Positions 8,387 to 16,653 of a DNA stretch of 64,000 nucleotides are shown here, piece by piece. The stretch comes from Gudongella sp049310905. Its GTDB lineage: Bacteria; Bacillota; Clostridia; Tissierellales; Tissierellaceae. A model generated the notes under the pieces. The model did no database searches and was not told the DNA's origin. It was given only the letters and a program-made list of their open reading frames with translations. Made by a program: the position numbers and the translations under genes. The stretch spans positions 1-64,000 of the forward strand of contig NZ_JBMEMN010000013.1 of assembly GCF_049310905.1 (NCBI RefSeq), given 5' to 3'. The number at the start of each line of letters is the position of its first letter. The stretch's first letter is position 1.

Positions 8387-9295
8387 ATGGAACGATGGGA
8401 AAAAATTGATGCAGTTCAAAGGATGCAGGATTACATCGAAGAAAATATCAACGAAGTAATCACACTTGCTGATTTGGCGAAGGCTGCAGGATATTCACAA
8501 TGGCATTCTGCAAGGATTTTCAGGGAACTGACCGGCAAATCTCCTTTTGAGTACATCAGGGTCTTAAGGCTTAGTAAGGCTGCTATTAGGCTTAGGGACA
8601 ACAAGATCAAGATTGTGGATGTTGCTTTGGATTTCATCTTTGATTCACATGAAGGCTTTACAAGGGCGTTTGCCAGGGAATTTGGAGTGGCACCTAAGTC
8701 CTACAGTATGGATCCAAATCCCATAAAGCTGTTTATTCCCCATAGAATTCGTGATTACTACCTTACATTCCAAAAGGGAGAGGATATTGTTATGGAAAAG
8801 AAAGGCACAAGTACTGTATTTGTTCAGGTGATTGAGAGACCTGCCAGAAAACTTATCTTAAAAAGGGGAACTTATGCAACCCAGTACTTTGAGTATTGTG
8901 AGGAAGTGGGTGATAATGTATGGGGGTTGCTTGTAAGCATTAAAGAAGCGCTGTATGAACCTGCAGGAATGTGGTTGCCGAAGAACATGATCAAGCCAGG
9001 GACATCAGAATATGTTCAAGCCGTAGAAGTAGCATCTGATTACAATGGAAAAGTACCTGAAGGATTTGACATGATCGATTTGCCTCCAGCCAAAATGATG
9101 GTCTTCCAGGGTGAACCATATGAGGATGAAAACTTTGGTGAAGCAATCGGAGATTTGTGGGAGGTTATTGAAAAATTTAATCCTGCAATATACGGGTTTG
9201 AATGGGCAGAAGAGGAAGCTCCACGTTTTCAATTGGAACCACAGGGATACAGAGGATATATTGAGGCGAGGCCAGTTCGACCATTAAATCAATAA
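8387..9295 (+). CDS. AraC-family regulator with GyrI-like effector domain
   Basis: 302 aa. The N-terminal AraC/XylS double HTH (about 1-105) shows LADLAKAAGYSQWHSARIFRELTGKSPFEYIRVLRL and the second helix pair ending GFTRAFAREFGVAPKSY. A C-terminal GyrI-like/SOUL-type effector domain (about 130-300) includes PARKLILKRG and PAKMMVFQGEPYEDENFGEAI. This is the Rob/SoxS-like arrangement of multidrug-responsive activators. The ATG at 8387 is selected by AGGAGG 7 nt upstream. The target may be the following membrane protein gene, whose promoter overlaps an inverted repeat; that is inference. Confidence 0.9.
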   Translation: MERWEKIDAVQRMQDYIEENINEVITLADLAKAAGYSQWHSARIFRELTGKSPFEYIRVLRLSKAAIRLRDNKIKIVDVALDFIFDSHEGFTRAFAREFGVAPKSYSMDPNPIKLFIPHRIRDYYLTFQKGEDIVMEKKGTSTVFVQVIERPARKLILKRGTYATQYFEYCEEVGDNVWGLLVSIKEALYEPAGMWLPKNMIKPGTSEYVQAVEVASDYNGKVPEGFDMIDLPPAKMMVFQGEPYEDENFGEAIGDLWEVIEKFNPAIYGFEWAEEEAPRFQLEPQGYRGYIEARPVRPLNQ

Positions 9296-9319
9296 GGTAA
9301 TTTAATATCAGTATTATAA

Positions 9320-9385
9320 TTGACAAAAAAATAACTTAATTATATTATGTGACTATACAGTAAATAAACTGAATAGTCACATAAT
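9320..9385 (+). promoter_or_regulatory. Promoter overlapping an 18-bp inverted repeat
   Basis: TTGACA (9320-9325), 17 nt, TATTAT (9343-9348). The -10 runs into an inverted repeat with arms 9344-9361 and 9368-9385, one mismatch and a 6-nt AAATAA loop. It has no T-run, so it is more likely an operator or a 5' UTR hairpin than a terminator. It lies 60 nt before the membrane-protein start at 9448. Confidence 0.65.
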
Positions 9386-9447
9386 TATTTGGGGACTTAT
9401 AAATTCACTTTGCTGGATCAATAATAAGACCATGTTAGGAGGTTTTG

Positions 9448-9906
9448 ATGAGGTACATAATTTTTAGCTTGTTATTTATAGTTATTCACACGGTATCTTA
9501 TACTGTAGCAGGAATGATTGCACTAAAGGTTAGCAAGGACTTGTATGAGGAACAGAAAAGATTGATTGATTATACCAGAGATATGTCTATTGAGGAAGAA
9601 AGGAAGCATGTCGAGAAATGGTTCCTTCCAGCACAGTTCATTAGGGGATTAATTTTATCGGTAGTATTGTACCCCATCATTGGAGCACTAGGAGAAATAA
9701 CGTTTGTTATGAGAGCTTTGTTTATGGGAAGCTTAATGTTTGTGTACACAGATATAGCCAGTGCTATACCATTTCCACACAATATTGAGGGACTTGTATA
9801 TATGAAATCCAAGTATATTCAAAGAAAAGCAATGGGTAAACTTTATTTTGAAATGGTCTTATACAGCATTTTTTTTGGACTTGCATCCAGCTTGATTCTA
9901 TTCTGA
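9448..9906 (+). CDS. Small integral membrane protein (152 aa)
   Basis: Not assigned to a known family. It has an N-terminal hydrophobic helix (MRYIIFSLLFIVIHTVSYTVAG), a charged stretch (residues 30-60: DLYEEQKRLIDYTRDM), two central hydrophobic helices (about 64-82 and 86-107) and a final one (YFEMVLYSIFFGLASSLILF). The ATG at 9448 follows AGGAGG by 5 nt; a TTG directly upstream is in frame but less likely. It is preceded by the promoter/inverted repeat described at 9320-9385. Confidence 0.75.
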   Translation: MRYIIFSLLFIVIHTVSYTVAGMIALKVSKDLYEEQKRLIDYTRDMSIEEERKHVEKWFLPAQFIRGLILSVVLYPIIGALGEITFVMRALFMGSLMFVYTDIASAIPFPHNIEGLVYMKSKYIQRKAMGKLYFEMVLYSIFFGLASSLILF

Positions 9907-10010
9907 TAAGAAGAGACGATAAGTAGCGAGGGATACGAAAAAGGTACAATAGAAGAATATGAGAATCTTTGGAAAGGATTAGGCATAGTAAATACAGGAG
10001 GCGGCTTGTA

Positions 10011-10460
10011 ATGAGAGAAAATTTGATTGCTCCATGTGGTATGAACTGCAGACTGTGCGTTGCATATCAATTTAAGGAGCATGATATAAACAAAAGAGGC
10101 TTTCACAGAAAATACTGTCCAGGCTGCATTCCCAGAGAAAAGCATTGTCTCCATATGGCAGATAAATGTGAATTAATAGGAAAAGGCAAGGTAAGGTTTT
10201 GTTTTGAATGTGAAGATTTTCCATGTAAAAGGCTCAAATCATTGGATAAGCGGTACCGAACAAAATATCATATGAGCATGATTGATAACCTTCAACTTAT
10301 TAAAGAACAAGGTATGGATAAATTTTTGGATAGTGAAAAAAAGAAGTGGAGATGTTCTAAGTGTGGAAGCGTAATCTGTTGTCATAACGGACTTTGCCTG
10401 AATTGTGATTTGGAAAAATTGATCAGTAATCGAAAATATAGGTGGGACGACGAAAAATAA
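10011..10460 (+). CDS. DUF3795 cysteine-rich protein
   Basis: 149 aa with the DUF3795 pattern: LIAPCGMNCRLCVAY at the start, then YCPGCIPREKHC, CFECEDFPCKRL and a C-terminal pair of knuckles (CSKCGSVICCHNGLCLNC). About 15 cysteines suggest zinc or iron-sulfur binding. Family members are widespread in Clostridia and have no settled role. The ATG at 10011 is chosen because AGGAGG lies just upstream and the family normally begins close to the PCGMNC motif. Confidence 0.87.
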   Translation: MRENLIAPCGMNCRLCVAYQFKEHDINKRGFHRKYCPGCIPREKHCLHMADKCELIGKGKVRFCFECEDFPCKRLKSLDKRYRTKYHMSMIDNLQLIKEQGMDKFLDSEKKKWRCSKCGSVICCHNGLCLNCDLEKLISNRKYRWDDEK

Positions 10461-10482
10461 ATTATTAATTTGGACAACCAAA

Positions 10483-10515
10483 AAATGACGCCCCACTTTA
10501 ACAGGGGTGTCATTT
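10483..10515. terminator. Bidirectional terminator, mainly for the photolyase
   Basis: Arms AAATGACGCCCC and GGGGTGTCATTT pair with one G-U. Read on the minus strand the stem is followed by TTTTTT, so it best fits the end of the minus-strand photolyase. It also separates the convergent DUF3795 gene. Confidence 0.8.
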
Positions 10516-10529
10516 CAAAGGGAATATAT

Positions 10530-11891
10530 TTACTCGTTTTGAAGACTTTCAACCTTTTCTAGATATCTATTCATATCAAACTTTCTTTCAAGTCCTTTGG
10601 CATTCATATACCGTACTTTCCCGAATACATCCCTTTCCTTCCAGCCCCTGTCATGCTTGCCAAAGCACCAGGCAACTCCAGCAAATCCGTTTGGATCTCT
10701 ACCGTCGAGATTATATTTGTTGTTGAGAAACAGGGCTGTCTTAAAAGCCTCATCAGGTGTTTTGCTCCACTGGAGTATTTTTTTGCCCCAGTACATTCTC
10801 ATATATCCGTGCATTTTACCTGTCAAGATCATTTCCTTCTGGGCTGCATTCCAATAGACATCATGGGTCTTTGCATTTTCAAACTCTTGCAGGGAGTATA
10901 TATACTCCCTCTTATCATCCATATGCTCATTCAAGGTTGTCTTAGCCCATATATGCAAGGAATCCAAAGTATCGTAGTTGTCATTGTAATAGACAAAGTT
11001 TATTGCCAGTTCCCGTCTTACTATAAGCTCCTCAAGAAAATCTTCTTTGTTTTCATGGTCGACATGAAGGAATCTTCTATAGATATACAAGGGAGAGATT
11101 TGACCAAAATGAAGATATGGACTTAAGTTTGAAGAGTAATCTAGACCGGGTTCGTTTTTTAGTTGACTGTACTTATGGAGCTTGTCTTCAATAAAGTCTT
11201 CAAGATGTGAATTAGCATGTCTGGTACCTCCCATATAAGCTTCAACTGGCTTCACTGAACGGTCGATATCCATTTCTCCTAAAGCCTTTTCCAAATCATC
11301 AATATCAAACTCAATTAGATTTAAATCAATATCCAGGGATGAAATGAATATGGAATCATCAGTCAAGGTGGCTGTGAATTCATCTATAAGCCTGTTCATT
11401 TTACGTCTAAGAGTGGCAGCAGAGTACTCCTCCTTATTCGAGAGGGTCTCCACAGGAACCATCACATTGCTTTCTACCTGAACTACAGGACAAGCTGCGT
11501 TGCTGGCAAGATAATCCCTCCATGTTCTTTCGATTCTAAGATAGCCTTTATCTGTAACCATTAATGCAGCGTTTGAAGAAATCTTCAAAGCTCCTTTTTC
11601 AGGGGAAACTTTTTCAATTAACATTCCTATGTTTCTTTCCCTAAGGTCATCCCTGACTTCCTTCAACCCTTCAAGCATAAATCTGTAGTGTCTTTCATTG
11701 GCTTCTGGAAAACTATCAGTTACTCCGAAATAGACTAGAAGCGGTTTTTCCAATTCGTTTGCTTTCCTGATCGCGTACTGAAGGGCGTGGTTGTATTCAA
11801 CCCTTTGTGAGCTTTGCATCCAGTAAATGATAAAAGGCTTGTCAGCTATTTTATTGTCATTCAAAGTCCTTGTTCTTTCTACCTGAATCAT
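10530..11891 (-). CDS. phrB: Class II CPD photolyase
   Basis: 453 aa DNA photolyase that reverses cyclobutane pyrimidine dimers using light and FADH. The N-terminal Rossmann-like photolyase domain has YWMQSSQRVEYNHAL, typical of class II enzymes. The FAD-binding helical domain contains LSPYLHFGQISP, TGKMHGYMRMYWGKKILQW and, near the end, GRDPNGFAGVAWCFGKHDRGW and VRYMNAKGLERKFD, all class II signatures. Full length compared with the family. It begins with ATG at 11891 and has its own terminator. A photolyase in a likely strict anaerobe implies exposure to light or surface environments. Confidence 0.95.
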   Translation of the reverse strand: MIQVERTRTLNDNKIADKPFIIYWMQSSQRVEYNHALQYAIRKANELEKPLLVYFGVTDSFPEANERHYRFMLEGLKEVRDDLRERNIGMLIEKVSPEKGALKISSNAALMVTDKGYLRIERTWRDYLASNAACPVVQVESNVMVPVETLSNKEEYSAATLRRKMNRLIDEFTATLTDDSIFISSLDIDLNLIEFDIDDLEKALGEMDIDRSVKPVEAYMGGTRHANSHLEDFIEDKLHKYSQLKNEPGLDYSSNLSPYLHFGQISPLYIYRRFLHVDHENKEDFLEELIVRRELAINFVYYNDNYDTLDSLHIWAKTTLNEHMDDKREYIYSLQEFENAKTHDVYWNAAQKEMILTGKMHGYMRMYWGKKILQWSKTPDEAFKTALFLNNKYNLDGRDPNGFAGVAWCFGKHDRGWKERDVFGKVRYMNAKGLERKFDMNRYLEKVESLQNE

Positions 11892-12068
11892 CTTAGTCCT
11901 CCATCTTTGTATTTACTGTATTTTACACTAAAAGACATGTTAAGAAAAGAAATATCTGGAAGATGGTTTTCTGGTGTCAAAACAGAGTACTCCTTGATGG
12001 ATATAGTTGAAACTTTTGGGGTATATACCACTTCAAGAGGGCATAGGCCTTGAAGGAGGAATGCATGT

Positions 12069-12500
12069 ATGAATAGAATAAATATTATTTGTCTTGGTGT
12101 AAGGGATATGGAGAGGTCAATAAGCTTCTACCGTGATGGGCTAGGTTTCAAAACAGATGAGAAAGACAATAATCCCGATGTAATTTTCTTTGACAACTCT
12201 GGTACGAAGCTAGAATTATATCCCCTGAAGTTACTGGCAGAGGATGTTGACAGTGAGAATCCTCCCCAAATTTGCGAGGGCTTTTCAGGGATAACACTTG
12301 CCTACAATGCAAAAACCAAGGAGGAGGTCCATCAGATAATTGAATTGGCGAGAAATGCTGGTGCAAAGATTCACAAGGAGCCTCAGGATGTGTTCTGGGG
12401 AGGATATCATGGATATTTCTCGGACCCGGATGGGTACTTCTGGGAAGTGGCATGGGGACCAAATTTCATATTTGATGATAACGATATGATTCAGGTTTAA
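12069..12500 (+). CDS. VOC (glyoxalase/bleomycin-resistance) family protein
   Basis: 143 aa with two beta-alpha-beta-beta-beta modules: ICLGVRDMERSISFYRDGLGFKT at the start and GGYHGYFSDPDGYFWEVAWGP at the end. It keeps a terminal Glu metal-ligand position in the WEVAW motif, while the first His ligand position is Cys/Leu, so it may be a non-glyoxalase VOC enzyme or binding protein. Substrate unknown. The ribosome site is GGAGG, 10 nt upstream of the ATG. It lies 29 nt before the pirin gene and the two are probably co-transcribed. Confidence 0.88.
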   Translation: MNRINIICLGVRDMERSISFYRDGLGFKTDEKDNNPDVIFFDNSGTKLELYPLKLLAEDVDSENPPQICEGFSGITLAYNAKTKEEVHQIIELARNAGAKIHKEPQDVFWGGYHGYFSDPDGYFWEVAWGPNFIFDDNDMIQV

Positions 12501-12528
12501 TATATTAATTAAGTTAGGAGAGGTATAG

Positions 12529-13380
12529 ATGGAAAGAAAGATAAAAAAGAAGGTAACCGGGTTTCAAACTCAGGATGGGGCAGGTGTCAAGCTTGTAAGA
12601 GTGCTGGGGCATCAGACAGTGGAGGACTATGATCCCATACTTATGCTTGATTCATTTGACAGCAGAAATCCAAAGGATTACATAGCAGGTTTTCCACTGC
12701 ATCCACACAGAGGAATTGAGACAATAAGCTATGTATACAAGGGCAAGATGATGCACAAGGATTCACTTGGAAATTCAGATACAATTGGCGATGGTGAGGT
12801 ACAATGGATGACGGCAGGATCCGGAATACTTCATGAGGAAAAGCTTCCTGAAAGTGAAAGACTGCTGGGGGTACAGCTATGGCTTAATATGCCAGGTAAT
12901 AGAAAGATGACTCCTCCAGCTTATCACAGCATTAGAAATTCGGAGATTAAGGAAGTCTCCCATGATGGAGGAAAAGTAAGGGTTCTTGCTGGAACCTACA
13001 AGGATATCAATGGATTCAAATCATCACACCTTCCATTGGATTATTATGATATCCATGTAAATGAGGGAGCATCAATTACCGTGGATACACCACATGAAAA
13101 ATCTATAATGCTATTTACACTTCTGGGAGAAATAAAGGTTGGTGAAGAACCAGTCAAGGAGAAGACTGCTGTAAGACTTACTGAAGGAGACTCGGTCACC
13201 ATATCAAACAATGGAAAATCTGTGGCTCAGGTTCTTTTTGTAAGCTCAGAAGCATTGAAGGAAGAAATAGCCTGGGGTGGACCAATTGTTATGACTAATC
13301 AGGAGGATTTAAGACAGGCATTTACAGACTTAAGGCAGGGTACGTTTTTACAGGATGGCATAGACTATAGCGATAAATAA
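12529..13380 (+). CDS. Pirin family protein
   Basis: 283 aa bicupin. The metal-binding N-terminal cupin shows FPLHPHRGIETISYVYKG and DGEVQWMTAGSGILHEE, with the conserved His, His, His and Glu of the pirin iron site, then LGVQLWLNMP and the C-terminal cupin. Bacterial pirins are iron proteins, some with quercetin dioxygenase-like or redox-sensor functions. The operon partners (VOC protein, nitroreductase 15 nt downstream) point to redox or electrophile stress, which is inference. A second pirin lies at 39115. Confidence 0.92.
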   Translation: MERKIKKKVTGFQTQDGAGVKLVRVLGHQTVEDYDPILMLDSFDSRNPKDYIAGFPLHPHRGIETISYVYKGKMMHKDSLGNSDTIGDGEVQWMTAGSGILHEEKLPESERLLGVQLWLNMPGNRKMTPPAYHSIRNSEIKEVSHDGGKVRVLAGTYKDINGFKSSHLPLDYYDIHVNEGASITVDTPHEKSIMLFTLLGEIKVGEEPVKEKTAVRLTEGDSVTISNNGKSVAQVLFVSSEALKEEIAWGGPIVMTNQEDLRQAFTDLRQGTFLQDGIDYSDK

Positions 13381-13395
13381 TAAGGAGAGTTGTCA

Positions 13396-14238
13396 ATGAA
13401 GGCAGGTTTTAATATTGAAGATGCAGTAAGAAAAAGATACAGTGTCAGAAATTATAGTGATAGGGAGATTGGACTGGATACAAGAAAGGAAATTGAGGAA
13501 TTTATCGGCACACTTGATAATCCATTTGGCAATAATATTGATTTTCACTTTCTTGACGGAGATGAAATGAAGGGTCAGCAAAAGCTTGGGACTTATGGGG
13601 TAATTAAAGGTGCGAAACAGTATATTGGAACAACAATAAAGCTTGATGATATGGCACTTCTAGCATTGGGCTATGAATTTGAGGCACTGGTATTATACCT
13701 TGCACACATGGATATCGGTACATGCTGGCTTGGTGGAACCTTTGACAGAAAGGGATTTGCTGAGGCCATGAATGTGAAGGAAGGTGAATTGTTTCCAGTA
13801 ATTACACCTTATGGATATGCTGCAGAAAAGAAGCACATAAAGGAAAAGGCCATGAGAAAGGTCATTAATGCAGATAAGAGAAAAAGCTGGAAGGAGCTTT
13901 TCTTCAGTGATGATTTCAACACACCTTTGAAAGAAGAGGATGCAGGTGAGCTGGCTTTTCCACTGGAAATGGTGAGACAGGGACCTTCAGCATCAAACAA
14001 ACAGCCATGGAGAATTGTTCTTAGTGATAAAGACGCACATTTTTATGAAGATAGAGAACCCGGTTACAGTGACAGATTCCCTTACGATATTCAAAGGGTA
14101 GATATGGGAATTGCAGCTGCACACTTTGATTTGGCAGCAAAAGAAAAAGGAATCACAGGACACTTTGATACTAAAGCAGACCCAGGGATTCAATTGCCGG
14201 AGAATATGGAGTATGTATTCTCATGGATTAGAGATTAG
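13396..14238 (+). CDS. Nitroreductase family protein (TM-nitroreductase type)
   Basis: 280 aa, probable FMN-dependent oxidoreductase. The N-terminus IEDAVRKRYSVRNYSD is the FMN phosphate-binding start of the family. Later come MDIGTCWLGGTFDR and MVRQGPSASNKQPWRIVL, and the long form fits the putative TM nitroreductase family, which carries two half-domains in one chain. The ATG at 13396 with AAGGAGAG upstream is preferred to the TTG six nt earlier. It follows pirin by 15 nt in the same operon and ends at a strong terminator. Substrate unknown. Confidence 0.88.
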   Translation: MKAGFNIEDAVRKRYSVRNYSDREIGLDTRKEIEEFIGTLDNPFGNNIDFHFLDGDEMKGQQKLGTYGVIKGAKQYIGTTIKLDDMALLALGYEFEALVLYLAHMDIGTCWLGGTFDRKGFAEAMNVKEGELFPVITPYGYAAEKKHIKEKAMRKVINADKRKSWKELFFSDDFNTPLKEEDAGELAFPLEMVRQGPSASNKQPWRIVLSDKDAHFYEDREPGYSDRFPYDIQRVDMGIAAAHFDLAAKEKGITGHFDTKADPGIQLPENMEYVFSWIRD

Positions 14239-14252
14239 AGTAATAGAGATTT

Positions 14253-14291
14253 AAAACAGGGCCATTCCACAACATGGAATGGCCCTGTTTT
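14253..14291. terminator. Terminator shared by converging units
   Basis: A long perfect stem (AAAACAGGGCCATTCC pairing with GGAATGGCCCTGTTTT) with a 7-nt loop and A/T tails on both sides. It ends the nitroreductase operon on the plus strand and a short ORF on the minus strand. Confidence 0.9.
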
Positions 14292-14385
14292 ATACTACAA
14301 TATTCGCTTCATCGATGGTTAAATCTGAGTTGTTCAAGCCTGCCCATAAATCCTTGTCCTTTATCATATCTCTGGTTTCCTTCAT
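14290..14385 (-). CDS. Possible 31-aa small protein
   Basis: A minus-strand ATG at 14385 preceded by AAAGGAGCTGTGTGAG (good ribosome site) opens a 31-codon frame beginning MKETRDMIKDKDLWAGLNN and ending at TAA inside the shared terminator region. The peptide is acidic/basic mixed and soluble, with no recognised family. The surrounding 311-base gap (14239-14549) otherwise holds only the terminator and the upstream region of the flavodoxin. The ribosome site plus a correctly placed terminator make it more than chance, but proof is lacking. Confidence 0.4.
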   Translation of the reverse strand: MKETRDMIKDKDLWAGLNNSDLTIDEANIVV

Positions 14386-14549
14386 CTCACACAGCTCCTT
14401 TGTTTAGCACTATACTTGTATTCTAAAACAGATTTCCTGTCATTTTTGCAAAGTATTCCCAAACAAAAGACTTTTTGACAATACCTTGCTATAATATTTA
14501 GTAGATAGGTTTTATGGAAGGCTTTTCATCTTGATGTAATGGGGGGAAT

Positions 14550-15023
14550 ATGAAGGCTTTAATAATATATTGTTCAGACTACAGAGGAAACACGGAAAAG
14601 ATAGCCTATGAAATAGCAAGTAAAATTGATGCAGAGATTCTTAATATTAAGGATTTTAAGAATGATGCCATTGATATTGAGGAGTACACACTGATAGGCT
14701 TTGGGTCAGGAATTTACAGGGAAACAATATCCCATAAGCTATATGGAATAGTTGATGGGTTGGACCTGGGTGGCAAGGATACATTCGTGTTCTCTACCAG
14801 TGGAGTGGGTATGAAATTTTACAACATCAAGCTCACCAGGCTTCTCAAAAAGAAGGGGGCAATAGTATTGGGAAGCTTTGCATGCAAGGGAAGCTTTACA
14901 GCCTCAGAGTTCACCGACAAGAAAATATTCAATATCTTTGGCAATATGTCCCAGGGGCATCCTGATAAAAATGATATGGTAAATGCTGAAAGGTTTATAA
15001 CAGATTTCATCAACAAAATTTAA
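14550..15023 (+). CDS. Flavodoxin family protein
   Basis: 157 aa FMN-binding flavodoxin fold. The phosphate loop is IIYCSDYRGNTEKIAYEI, and LIGFGSGIYRETIS and FSTSGVGMKF form the other FMN-contacting loops. It probably acts as a cytoplasmic electron carrier or flavodoxin-type reductase. Start ATG after TGGGGGG. The next gene (M20 hydrolase) starts 31 nt later with no terminator between, so they may be co-transcribed. Confidence 0.9.
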   Translation: MKALIIYCSDYRGNTEKIAYEIASKIDAEILNIKDFKNDAIDIEEYTLIGFGSGIYRETISHKLYGIVDGLDLGGKDTFVFSTSGVGMKFYNIKLTRLLKKKGAIVLGSFACKGSFTASEFTDKKIFNIFGNMSQGHPDKNDMVNAERFITDFINKI

Positions 15024-15054
15024 AATAGGGATAGAATAAATAAGGAGGATCAAT

Positions 15055-16233
15055 ATGACCGAATACATTACACTTGCAAATGAAATAAACGAGGAAATAA
15101 TTGAAAACAGAAGATTGCTTCATCGATTCCCTGAGACAGGTTTTCAGCTGGACAGAACGGTTGAATTTGTTGAGAAGAAATTAAAGGAATATGGAATTGA
15201 GCCTCTTAGGATTGGAAAAGCCGGAGTATCAGCCACAATAGGAAAACCTGGAAAAACAGTTCTTCTAAGAGCTGATATGGATGCGCTTCCAATGAAGGAG
15301 GAAACAGAGCTTCTATTTGCATCTGAGAATGAGTTTTGTCATTCATGTGGTCACGATGCACATACAGCAATGCTGCTGGGTGCTGCAAGGGTTTTAAAGG
15401 AGACTGAGGAGGAGATTGAAGGAACAGTGAAGCTAATGTTTCAGCCTGCCGAGGAGCTGCTTGCAGGAGCTCAGGATATGATAGAAGCTGGGATCCTACA
15501 TAATCCAGAAGTGGATGCAGCAATTGCAATGCATATTTATGTGGGGAATGAAATTTCCAAAACTGGAACAATATCATATGCAAGAGGAGCAGCGCTTTTC
15601 TCTGGGGATGCCATAAAAATACATGTCAAGGGTAAAAATGCCCACGGGAGTACTCCAGACAAGGGTATAGATGCCATCAGCATAGCGGCACATATTGTTA
15701 TTGCTCTTCAACAGATTATTGCAAGGGAAGTTCCAACTGAAGACCAGGCAGTTGTTATAGTCGGAAAGATAAGCGGTGGAGATACTGTCAATACACTGGC
15801 TGGTAATGCTGAGCTGGAGGTTTCAGTAAGGGCTACAACTGAAGAGAAGCGGGAGTACCTTAAGAACAGGGTAAGGGAAATATCTGAAAATGTTGCGAGA
15901 ACATATAAAGGAGAAGCAAAGGTTGAGTTCTGGTACGGCATGGGCCCTCTTTATAACGATCCTGAGCTGACAGATCAGGTTGCAGGATATTGCGGAGAGA
16001 TTATCGGCGAGGAGAATCTCAATATTATACCAATAGCTGTTGGGACAGAGGATTTTACATCTGTTGCAGCCGAGGTTCCAGGAGTCATGATAAATCTTGG
16101 TGTAGGTAGTGTGGATGAGGGGTACAATCTATCCATACACAATCCAGGGATGGTGTTGAATGAAGATGCTCTTCATATCGGTTCAGCTCTTTATGCACAT
16201 TGTGCCACGAGATATCTTTCAAATAAAGGATAA
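15055..16233 (+). CDS. M20-family amidohydrolase (IAA-amino acid/hippurate hydrolase type)
   Basis: 392 aa metallohydrolase of the M20D type, cleaving N-acyl or N-aryl amino acids. Metal ligands and catalytic features: LLRADMDALPM, EFCHSCGHDAHTAMLLGAA (Cys-x-H-D), FQPAEELLAGAQ (Glu pair), AMHIY, and a C-terminal VGTEDF with the last ligand His in SIHNPGM. The dimerisation lid (about 185-300) includes GKNAHGSTPDKGIDAI. Full length. It directly precedes the T-box region and is not itself downstream of it, but shares a function theme with the transporter and second amidohydrolase. Confidence 0.93.
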   Translation: MTEYITLANEINEEIIENRRLLHRFPETGFQLDRTVEFVEKKLKEYGIEPLRIGKAGVSATIGKPGKTVLLRADMDALPMKEETELLFASENEFCHSCGHDAHTAMLLGAARVLKETEEEIEGTVKLMFQPAEELLAGAQDMIEAGILHNPEVDAAIAMHIYVGNEISKTGTISYARGAALFSGDAIKIHVKGKNAHGSTPDKGIDAISIAAHIVIALQQIIAREVPTEDQAVVIVGKISGGDTVNTLAGNAELEVSVRATTEEKREYLKNRVREISENVARTYKGEAKVEFWYGMGPLYNDPELTDQVAGYCGEIIGEENLNIIPIAVGTEDFTSVAAEVPGVMINLGVGSVDEGYNLSIHNPGMVLNEDALHIGSALYAHCATRYLSNKG

Positions 16234-16344
16234 CAGCAAAAGCCATTCAAGACTGTGCGTAAACAAGTTATAAAAAATTATTTTACTTTTAGGGTTTACA
16301 AATCAAATGATACGTGTTATTCTTATAAATATTAATTTAATATG

Positions 16345-16621
16345 GTAATGCGATGACAGGAAAGAGTAATCAATGCGAAGGCTTAAAGAGAGTACATGGT
16401 TGGTGTGAATGTATGGCAGTCTTTTGATGAACACATCCTCGAGCTGGTTGATGAAAGCCGAAAGGCAAGTAGTTTTATTCGGATAACTGCACCCGTTAGC
16501 AATGCAGGGGTATAGAAGCTTGTACCTGATGAGGATGATGTCGCGAGGCATTGTCAAATTAAGGTGGGACCACGAGAATAACTCTCGTCCTTTAGTGTAG
16601 ACTATTGGACGGGAGTTTTTT
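16345..16621 (+). promoter_or_regulatory. T-box riboswitch, histidine-specific
   Basis: This fills the 420-base gap between 16233 and the transporter. Stem I begins near ATGACAGGAAAGAGTAA (16353-16370) and contains the loop-E strand AGTA, a distal TGGTTGGTGTGAATG segment and the opposite GAA (16429-16431). Directly after GAA comes CAC (16432-16434), a purine, then TCCT pairing with AGGA (16358-16361). This places the specifier as CAC, histidine. The antiterminator T-box is AAGGTGGGACCACGAG (16561-16576). The base after its TGG is G, matching the C73 discriminator found on bacterial tRNA-His. Uncharged tRNA-His should therefore switch on the downstream operon. Confidence 0.92.
16582..16621 (+). 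terminator. T-box terminator
   Basis: CTCTCGTCC pairs with GGACGGGAG across a 16-nt loop and is followed by TTTTTT (16616-16621). The 5' arm lies next to the T-box sequence, so it competes with the antiterminator in the usual way. Confidence 0.9.
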
Positions 16622-16653
16622 AATTGGAATTTTTTAAAAGGGAGATGTTGACA

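Noticed and set aside
10653..11126. 157-aa plus-strand frame inside the photolyase
   Set aside because: Antisense shadow of a confident class II photolyase, with no ribosome site or domain.
11938..12053. 38-codon plus-strand frame before the VOC gene
   Set aside because: No ribosome site before its ATG, and it simply fills the gap after the divergent photolyase start.
16432..16436. Reading the T-box specifier as ACA (Thr) or ATC (Ile)
   Set aside because: These would leave no room for the conserved purine before the TCCT/AGGA helix, and the UGGG base of the antiterminator fits tRNA-His rather than A73 tRNAs.
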